20,178 nucleotides of DNA from Solobacterium sp. (lineage in GTDB: Bacteria > Bacillota_I > Bacilli_A > Erysipelotrichales > Erysipelotrichaceae). Positions 14,935 to 20,178 of the stretch are shown here, one piece after another; position 1 is the stretch's first letter; each line of letters starts with the position of its first letter. Location of the stretch: contig JABZMB010000025.1 of assembly GCA_015256455.1 (NCBI GenBank), forward strand, positions 1 through 20,178. Direction: 5' to 3'. The position numbers and the translations under genes are program-made. The notes beneath the pieces are model-generated. The model ran no database searches. It saw only the letters and a program-made list of their open reading frames with translations, and had not been told where the DNA came from.

Positions 14935-16869
14935 ATGAAAAAATGTATTTCAAGGCTATTTAGCGCATCAATAGCTATTTTAGTAGCCTCATCCAGCATC
15001 ATTTCAGCGTATGCATGTACCGGTGTCATTATCGGTGGCGATTTAACAGAGGACGGTAGTACAATTTTTGGACGCACAGAAGACTTAGAAGTCAATCATA
15101 ATAAGGTGTATAAAGTCCACCAAGCAGGAGAACATAAAGCTGGTGAAACTATCAAAGATGTTTCTGTAGATCCAGATAAGGGGTATTCCTTTACATTTAC
15201 ACATGATTCCTATCGCTATACATCCGTCAGCGATACAACACCAGAATATGGTAATTTTGACGAAACAGGATTTAATGAAAAGGGCTTAATTGCGGATATG
15301 ACAGTTTCCGCAAGTGCTAATGATGATGTATTAGGTGTAGATCCTTACATGGATGGCACAGATACAACAAAGCCAATCGGTATTACAGAAGCAATTATTA
15401 CAACTGCAGTATTAGGTAGTTGTGATAATGCAAGACAGGCAGTTGAGTTTATCGCACAAGAAGTCGCAACAAAGGGTGCTGGAGAAGGTAATGGTCTAGT
15501 CGTAGCAGATCATAATGAACTTTGGTACATGGAAATCTATACTGGTCACCAATTTGTGGCAATGCGTTATCCACGTGATAAATATTCCGTATTCCCTAAC
15601 TCGTTCTGGTTAAATGAATGTAGATTAACCGTAGGGGAAGAAAAGGAAAACTATAATATTTCAGAAGATGGAAATTATATCTATTCCAAGGATATCTTCA
15701 AAGTCGCAACAGAAGCTAAGACTTTCAAGGGAGATGAATTAACACGTACGATTGATTTATATTCTTCCTATGCACTACCAGAACTATCTGAAAGTACTGA
15801 ATCACGTGTATGTTCTGGTATTAAACAATTTAATCCGGATGCGAAGTTTGAAGGTGATGTATATCCATTCTTACAGACAACTTCAAAGAAGATTACATTA
15901 GCAGATGCAATGGCATTTACACGTAATCGCTTGGAAACGATTAACCAGGTAGCAGATGATTTAGGCCGTGGAAACCTATATCCAATTGGTAACCGTAACA
16001 CAATGGAAGCACATATCTATCATCTTCCTGCAAACGCAACCGAAGAATATCCAGGAACAATGTGGTTAGCATTAGGTTCTCCATTAACTTCACCATTTGT
16101 GGCATACTATCCAAATCAGAATTCTGGTATTGCACAAGCACAAAATGAAAATAATGAATTTAATGAAGATTCTGTATATTGGTTAGCAATGGATACATTA
16201 TTCATGATTGAATATAACCGTGATGAATTCCAACCAATCGCTACTAAGAAGATTGAAGCACTCGAAAGTGAAGAAATTAAAAACGCTGTAACTACAATGT
16301 TAACAGCTGATGAAGCAACTACAAGAAACCATGAGGATGCGACAAAGGCATATGAGACAATGAAGGAAATCCATGCGGAAATCCTTGAGAAGTTTAAAAA
16401 GTATATCAAAGAAAACGACTATACAATTAAGTTCTTTGGTAAGCGTGCACGTGCAGCCTTTACAGGATCAGAAGTTTTAGTACCTAAAGATAGTGCAGAA
16501 ATTGGAATGAAGTTAAGTGTAGCTCCTAGCGAAGATATGATGTCTGGAGAACTCAATATTGTAGATCACTATGGAAATCCAGTTGAGGAAGCAAAACAAG
16601 ACTTAACATATTCCATTCCTACATCAGCATTTAATGGTAAGCCTACATTTACAGATGGCACAAATGAAATTACTGCTGAAGTAAAGGATGATAAGTATGT
16701 CTTTACAACAAAGGCAACTCACATTACATATACAGTATCTGAAAATACAGAAGCTGCTACTGAAACCGAAACAACGCCCAAGACAACACCACAGTCAGTT
16801 GTATTACTTGTTGGAGCAGTCATCGTAGTAGCACTAGCGGCACAAGTCATCAGAAAGAAATTACGTTAA
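14935..16869 (+). CDS. Secreted, membrane-anchored C69-family dipeptidase
   Basis: Ntn-hydrolase of the PepD/C69 family, cleaving short peptides with an N-terminal cysteine as nucleophile. Residues 1-27 form a signal peptide ending AYA, and the next residues CTGVIIG are the conserved start of the mature enzyme. Signal peptidase I cleavage would therefore expose catalytic C28 directly. GRTED (around residue 50) is a further family element. The catalytic region reaches about residue 490. A beta-rich extra domain follows, then a Thr/Glu-rich spacer, a hydrophobic helix (about 621-639) and the basic tail RKKLR. This helix-plus-basic-tail anchor has no LPxTG, so membrane retention rather than sortase linkage is expected. 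At 644 aa it is longer than cytoplasmic PepD (about 470). SD GGAGG at 14921-14925. Probably supplies peptides or amino acids at the cell surface. Confidence 0.92.
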   Translation: MKKCISRLFSASIAILVASSSIISAYACTGVIIGGDLTEDGSTIFGRTEDLEVNHNKVYKVHQAGEHKAGETIKDVSVDPDKGYSFTFTHDSYRYTSVSDTTPEYGNFDETGFNEKGLIADMTVSASANDDVLGVDPYMDGTDTTKPIGITEAIITTAVLGSCDNARQAVEFIAQEVATKGAGEGNGLVVADHNELWYMEIYTGHQFVAMRYPRDKYSVFPNSFWLNECRLTVGEEKENYNISEDGNYIYSKDIFKVATEAKTFKGDELTRTIDLYSSYALPELSESTESRVCSGIKQFNPDAKFEGDVYPFLQTTSKKITLADAMAFTRNRLETINQVADDLGRGNLYPIGNRNTMEAHIYHLPANATEEYPGTMWLALGSPLTSPFVAYYPNQNSGIAQAQNENNEFNEDSVYWLAMDTLFMIEYNRDEFQPIATKKIEALESEEIKNAVTTMLTADEATTRNHEDATKAYETMKEIHAEILEKFKKYIKENDYTIKFFGKRARAAFTGSEVLVPKDSAEIGMKLSVAPSEDMMSGELNIVDHYGNPVEEAKQDLTYSIPTSAFNGKPTFTDGTNEITAEVKDDKYVFTTKATHITYTVSENTEAATETETTPKTTPQSVVLLVGAVIVVALAAQVIRKKLR

Positions 16870-16873
16870 TCAT

Positions 16874-16903
16874 AAAAAGTCAGACAAATGGTCTGACTTT
16901 TTT
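16874..16903. terminator. Bidirectional terminator between dipeptidase and YeiL-like regulator
   Basis: GTCAGAC (16879-16885) and GTCTGAC (16891-16897) form a perfect stem with a 5-base loop, flanked by AAAAA upstream and TTTTTT downstream. It therefore works for the + strand dipeptidase and for the convergent minus-strand regulator ending at 16922. Confidence 0.88.
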
Positions 16904-16921
16904 ATGGAGTGATTGATATGA

Positions 16922-17602
16922 CTATTCATAGAAGAAATAGTTTTCATTCGTATTTGCGTATAGGGCGCTATAGTCCAAAATATAGTATTTCTTTTTCACT
17001 TTTTTTATGAGTTTTTCTTGGAGTAAACGATTCATGACACGAATGACTTGGCGATAGCTGATGGATAGTGTACGTGCACATTCTTGTAAATCAAGAGTAA
17101 ACATTGTGTCTTGTGTGTTTTGTATAATCAGAGCACACATTTTTGTATATGCTGCCTCTGTTCTATCAACGATTACGTCGTCATCTCTTTTGGTTAAGCG
17201 GTAAGCCATTGTCTTACTGATATAACGTAAAAATGTATTGTCATCCAAAAGTTGATTGCGGTATGTTTTTAGTGAAATGCAAAAACATAGACATTCTGAC
17301 GAGGCAACAACACTGGTCATTGGTTTCATTTTCCAAAGGGAGGAAACTTCACCTAGAACCGTAAATTCCTTAGAGCCACCGAGATAGACAATTTTCCCAC
17401 TATCACTCGTTACCAAAAACTTTACTTCACCATCTAAAAGAAAATAGATAAAGTCAGATATAATATCGGATTCGATGATTTGTTCTCCTTGGTGAAAGCG
17501 ACACAATTTTATAATATCTTTAACAGGAAAACTGAAATATTGAGAGAACTTGGTTTTCTTAAAATATTCTGTAAATAAGTATCTGTTATCTATCCATTCC
17601 AT
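16922..17602 (-). CDS. Crp/Fnr-family transcriptional regulator, YeiL-like
   Basis: One-component regulator with an N-terminal cyclic-nucleotide-binding-like beta-barrel and a C-terminal winged helix. FIYFLLDGEVKF, LGEVSSLW, SECLCFCISLKTYRNQLL and FLRYISKTMAYRLTKR follow the pattern of E. coli YeiL, and the helix-turn-helix ECARTLSISYRQVIRVMNRL matches YeiL's SYR recognition segment. The barrel lacks the Arg/Ser set for cAMP seen in true CRP, and no FNR-type four-Cys cluster is visible, although SECLCFC contains three cysteines. I prefer ATG 17602 (226 aa): there is no SD at it or at the upstream in-frame TTG (17644), but a TACAAT -10 ends 6 bases before the ATG, suggesting a leaderless message. 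The gene diverges from phnD, with a palindrome between, so it may regulate itself and the importer. Confidence 0.85.
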   Translation of the reverse strand: MEWIDNRYLFTEYFKKTKFSQYFSFPVKDIIKLCRFHQGEQIIESDIISDFIYFLLDGEVKFLVTSDSGKIVYLGGSKEFTVLGEVSSLWKMKPMTSVVASSECLCFCISLKTYRNQLLDDNTFLRYISKTMAYRLTKRDDDVIVDRTEAAYTKMCALIIQNTQDTMFTLDLQECARTLSISYRQVIRVMNRLLQEKLIKKVKKKYYILDYSALYANTNENYFFYE

Positions 17603-17608
17603 GAACTT

Positions 17609-17614
17609 ATTGTA
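17609..17614 (-). promoter_or_regulatory. -10 element of the YeiL-like regulator gene
   Basis: TACAAT on the minus strand (17614-17609), 6 bases before the ATG at 17602. The -35 region is weak (TTGCAG about 18 bases upstream is the best match). The adjoining palindrome at 17617-17628 lies in the spacer. Confidence 0.45.
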
Positions 17615-17616
17615 TA

Positions 17617-17628
17617 TGACATATGTCA
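17617..17628. promoter_or_regulatory. Perfect 12-bp palindrome, likely Crp/Fnr-type operator
   Basis: TGACATATGTCA is a perfect palindrome in the region between the divergent regulator and phnD genes. TGAC-N4-GTCA half-sites have the size and symmetry of Crp/Fnr-family sites. It lies between -35 and -10 of the regulator's own promoter (repression) and upstream of the phnD promoter region. Binding by the neighbouring regulator is inference. Confidence 0.6.
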
Positions 17629-17659
17629 CTTTCTGCAAAGACAATTTTTAATATTCGTT

Positions 17660-17693
17660 TAGAATGTTTGTATAAGGAGCTCCGAATAAGGAG
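17660..17693 (+). promoter_or_regulatory. phnD leader: candidate -10 elements and duplicated SD
   Basis: TAGAAT (17660-17665) and TATAAG (17671-17676) are both possible -10 elements, neither with a good -35, as expected for an activator-dependent promoter. ATAAGGAG occurs twice (17672-17679 and 17686-17693). The second is 11 bases before the phnD ATG; the first serves no start codon. GGAGCTCC (17676-17683) is palindromic, and its CTCC can pair with GGAG of the second SD. Confidence 0.4.
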
Positions 17694-17704
17694 ATAGAAA
17701 GAAT

Positions 17705-18631
17705 ATGAAAAAAATATTTGTATCTGCAGTACTTTCTCTTTGCATGGCATTACTTGGTGGATGTGGCGCAACAGGGACAAAAGAAACTTCTTCAACAAGT
17801 GAAGATAAACCACTTGTTGTACAGTTTGTTCCAACAAATAACGATGGTTCAATGGAAGCGAAGACAAAACCATTCGCAGAGTATCTAGAAGAAAAGCTTG
17901 GACGTAAAGTTGAAGTAACACTCGCTACTGACTATTCTACGATTGTTGAAGCAATGGCATCTGGTAAAGTTGATTTAGGTATTATGCCACCAGCTGCCTA
18001 TGTACAGGCAAAGAATCAAGGTGCAGCAAAAGCTCTCTTATCTTCTAAATTGGTAGATTATGATCAAAAAACAGAATTACCAATTGAAGGTTCTTCAACT
18101 AACTCATTCAAAGGAGAAGTGATTGTTAGAGCTGATTCAAATATTCAATCTCTCGCTGACTTAAAGGGCAAGAAGATTGCGACACTAAGTCCTAACTCAG
18201 CCTCAGGTTATATCTATCCTGTAGCAGAAATGAAGGATGCTGGTATTAATCCAACAACTGATTGCACAATCGTAACAGTCAATGATATTCCTTCCGAAAT
18301 TACAGCTGTTTTAAATGGACAGGTTGATGCGGCATTTGTATTTGAGGGTGCACGTTATGTTTTCCAAAAGAAGTTCGAAGGAACAAATGATTTATTCAAA
18401 GATCTCAAAGTTCTATATTTGACAAAGGGTGATATTCCAAATGATGCGATTGCAGTATTGCCAACAATGGATGAAAAATTACAACAGAAGATTAAGGAAG
18501 TATTCCTAAATATGAATCAAGATGAGGCTGCAAAAGATGCAATGTCATTATGGAATCATACAGGATATGTAGAAGCAGATGAAAAGGCATATGACACAAT
18601 GTCTAACTATATCGAAAAGGCAGCAAAATAG
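17705..18631 (+). CDS. phnD: PhnD-like phosphonate/phosphite-type substrate-binding lipoprotein
   Basis: Extracellular solute-binding lipoprotein that hands substrate to the PhnC/PhnE importer. The signal peptide ends in the lipobox LLGGC with C20 as the lipid-modified residue, followed by a Thr/Ser-rich linker. The mature part has the family fold, with FVPTNNDGSMEAKTKPFAEYL, VDLGIMPPAAYVQAKNQG and DLKGKKIATLSPNSASGYIYP, the last an anion-binding region of PhnD-type proteins. Length 308 aa is typical. The family binds phosphonates, phosphite or sometimes phosphate; the ligand cannot be told from sequence. No phosphonate lyase or phosphonatase gene is in view. It is the first gene of a phnD-phnC-phnE operon, divergent from the YeiL-like regulator. 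Confidence 0.9.
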   Translation: MKKIFVSAVLSLCMALLGGCGATGTKETSSTSEDKPLVVQFVPTNNDGSMEAKTKPFAEYLEEKLGRKVEVTLATDYSTIVEAMASGKVDLGIMPPAAYVQAKNQGAAKALLSSKLVDYDQKTELPIEGSSTNSFKGEVIVRADSNIQSLADLKGKKIATLSPNSASGYIYPVAEMKDAGINPTTDCTIVTVNDIPSEITAVLNGQVDAAFVFEGARYVFQKKFEGTNDLFKDLKVLYLTKGDIPNDAIAVLPTMDEKLQQKIKEVFLNMNQDEAAKDAMSLWNHTGYVEADEKAYDTMSNYIEKAAK

Positions 18632-18634
18632 TAA

Positions 18635-19405
18635 ATGATTGAATTAAGAAATGTTTCAAAGACATATAAAAATGGAGTGCATGCACTAGATCACGTAAAT
18701 CTAACAATTCAGGATGCTGAATTCGTTGCGATTATTGGTCTTTCTGGTGCAGGTAAATCAACATTGCTACGCTCGATTAATCGTCTTAATGAAATTACAG
18801 ATGGTGAAATCTTGATAGATGGTAAATCAATTACAAAAGCTAATAAGAAAGAATTAAAGAAGATACGAACACAAATTGGTTTAATATCTCAATCTTTTAA
18901 CTTAGTGAAACGGAATACAGTACAGAAGAATGTACTGTCTGGAAAGTTAGGAACCTACAGTACGCTAAAAAGTACATTAGGTTTGTTCTCCAATAAAGAC
19001 TATCAATTATGTAACGAAGTTTTGTCTAAAGTTGGATTAGAGAATAAATTACATAGTCGTTGTGATGAGTTATCAGGTGGACAACAACAAAGAGTATCTA
19101 TTGCTAGAACACTCTTTCAAGAGGCAACTATCATTCTAGCGGATGAGCCTGTTGCTTCATTGGACCCTGTAACGTCAAAGAAGATTCTATCTGATCTAAA
19201 GAATATTAATGAACAACTTGGTATCACAGTTATCGTTAATATTCACTCAGTCGAACTTGCAAAGTTATTTGCAACAAAGATTATTGCTTTGCAAGATGGC
19301 AAGTTAGTATTTGAAGGTACTGCAAGAGAACTTACAGATGAAAAATTAGATTATATCTATAAAGGTATCTCTAATCTTGATGAGGAAGTTCAAGATGAAG
19401 CTTAA
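18635..19405 (+). CDS. phnC: PhnC-like ABC transporter ATP-binding protein
   Basis: Cytoplasmic ATPase that powers uptake by the PhnE permease. Walker A GLSGAGKST is at 35-43, the ABC signature LSGGQQQR at 146-153, and Walker B LADEP with D170-E171; SLDP follows as the D-loop and H in NIHSVELA is the switch His. Length (256 aa) and the close match to phosphonate-importer ATPases, with a phnD before and a permease after, support PhnC. It starts 3 bases after the phnD stop with only a weak, distant AAAAGG (18615-18620), so translation is likely coupled to phnD. The 3' end overlaps the phnE start by 11 bases. Confidence 0.93.
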   Translation: MIELRNVSKTYKNGVHALDHVNLTIQDAEFVAIIGLSGAGKSTLLRSINRLNEITDGEILIDGKSITKANKKELKKIRTQIGLISQSFNLVKRNTVQKNVLSGKLGTYSTLKSTLGLFSNKDYQLCNEVLSKVGLENKLHSRCDELSGGQQQRVSIARTLFQEATIILADEPVASLDPVTSKKILSDLKNINEQLGITVIVNIHSVELAKLFATKIIALQDGKLVFEGTARELTDEKLDYIYKGISNLDEEVQDEA

Positions 19406-20174
19406 AGATACAGTTCATTATCAATGGTATAAACATGTAGGAACATTTGCAGTATTGGCAATATGCTTATATGCATGCATACGTATTACAAATGCAAATC
19501 TTTCTGAAGTACTTTCAAATACAAAACAGATGCAACTATTCCTACAGAAACTGCTTCATCCTGATTGGTCATATCTTCCATCACTAATAACACCGATTAT
19601 TAAGACGATTCAAATGTCAATTTTAAGCACTTTACTAGGTGTACTTTTAGCCATTCCATTCTCTTTTCTTGCGACAACATTGATTACGAAAAATACTGTT
19701 TTAACAGGATGTATTCGTTTTGTGATGAATATTATTCGTACAATTCCAAATACACTATTAGCAGCTATCTTAGTATCGATTGTTGGTATTGGTGAAGTTA
19801 CAGGTGTTATAACTTTAACGATATTTACATTTGGCTTGGTATCACAGTTATTGTATGAATCAATTGAAACGATTGATACACTACCTGTTGAGTCTGCTGA
19901 GTCTGTTGGAGCCAATAAGTTTAAAGTTGCAGTATGGGCAGTTTGGCCACAAATATTACCAGCTGTAATCAGTTATACTTTTTATGCATTAGAAATTAAT
20001 ATACGGTCTTCAACAGTACTAGGGTATGTTGGAGCAGGTGGAATTGGTATTATCTTAAATACTTCATTAGCATTATTTAAGTATGATCGTGTATCCATCA
20101 TTATCCTAATGATTTTGATATTGGTTATACTAGTAGATACAATCAGTGAATACGCAAGGAGGAAGTGTGTATGA
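19395..20174 (+). CDS. phnE: PhnE-like ABC transporter permease
   Basis: Integral membrane permease of the phosphonate-type importer. About six hydrophobic segments are visible, with the EAA-type coupling loop in VESAESVGANKFKVAVWAVWPQ, which docks PhnC, and a GAGGIGIIL motif typical of PhnE. The start at ATG 19395 is preferred: GAGGA (19382-19386) lies 8 bases upstream, whereas the in-frame TTG (19377) and ATG (19380) have no SD. This gives 259 aa, the usual size, and an 11-base overlap with phnC. The stop overlaps the next start as ATGA at 20171-20174. Confidence 0.92.
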   Translation: MKLKDTVHYQWYKHVGTFAVLAICLYACIRITNANLSEVLSNTKQMQLFLQKLLHPDWSYLPSLITPIIKTIQMSILSTLLGVLLAIPFSFLATTLITKNTVLTGCIRFVMNIIRTIPNTLLAAILVSIVGIGEVTGVITLTIFTFGLVSQLLYESIETIDTLPVESAESVGANKFKVAVWAVWPQILPAVISYTFYALEINIRSSTVLGYVGAGGIGIILNTSLALFKYDRVSIIILMILILVILVDTISEYARRKCV

Positions 20175-20178
20175 TGAT
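20171..20178 (+). CDS. Start of a further transporter gene, cut by the window edge
   Basis: AAGGAGG (20156-20162) precedes ATG 20171 by 8 bases and ATG 20174 by 11, immediately at the phnE stop. Only two codons and two bases are visible, so the protein cannot be identified. By operon habit a second PhnE-type permease is the likely product; that is inference only. Confidence 0.45.

Noticed and set aside
17607..17921. Minus-strand open frame overlapping the phnD start and promoter
   Set aside because: It overlaps the well-supported phnD lipoprotein signal and the divergent promoter region, with no SD or family match.

Overview
The window looks like chromosomal DNA from a low-GC Firmicute, most likely an Erysipelotrichaceae-type bacterium. 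The evidence is AT-rich codon use, strong AGGAGG-type ribosome binding sites, a DnaK without the extra N-terminal segment of Gram-negative DnaK, a surface lipoprotein, and TGA used as stop (pncA, pncB), which argues against Mycoplasma-like Mollicutes. The family-level call is inference. No rRNA, tRNA, CRISPR, insertion sequence or prophage was seen.

Layout. (1) 1-5751: a heat-shock block on the + strand, grpE (tail only), dnaK, dnaJ and clpB, closed by a strong terminator. The KJE and ClpB disaggregase machines are encoded together. A weak stem-loop sits between dnaK and dnaJ, a small SD-sequestering leader precedes clpB, and an internal start inside clpB is predicted. (2) 5778-8693: accessory genes. 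A membrane-anchored alpha/beta hydrolase (+) faces a minus-strand group of a Cof-type HAD phosphatase, an unrecognised helical protein and a VOC/bleomycin-resistance-like protein. The two directions share a bidirectional terminator. (3) 8653-9210: a small three-helix membrane protein with its own promoter and terminator. (4) 9209-14784: a complete NAD salvage operon, nrtR-pncA-pncB-nadD-nadE, with overlapping or nearly touching genes. It is driven by a near-consensus promoter with a perfect palindrome over the predicted transcription start that fits the NrtR operator core. Together the enzymes take nicotinamide to nicotinate, NaMN, NaAD and NAD. (5) 14845-16903: a secreted, membrane-anchored C69 dipeptidase with a long structured leader. 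(6) 16904-20178: a YeiL-like Crp/Fnr regulator (-) divergent from a phnD-phnC-phnE ABC importer (+). A 12-bp perfect palindrome lies in the divergent region, and the start of a fourth transporter gene is cut by the window edge.

The most informative observations are regulatory: the NrtR autoregulatory site, an NrtR whose Nudix box is nearly intact, the ClpB internal start, two minus-strand genes that look leaderless, a palindrome that could serve both the YeiL-like regulator and the importer, and decoy Shine-Dalgarno sequences in two leaders. No clearly new multi-gene system was identified.
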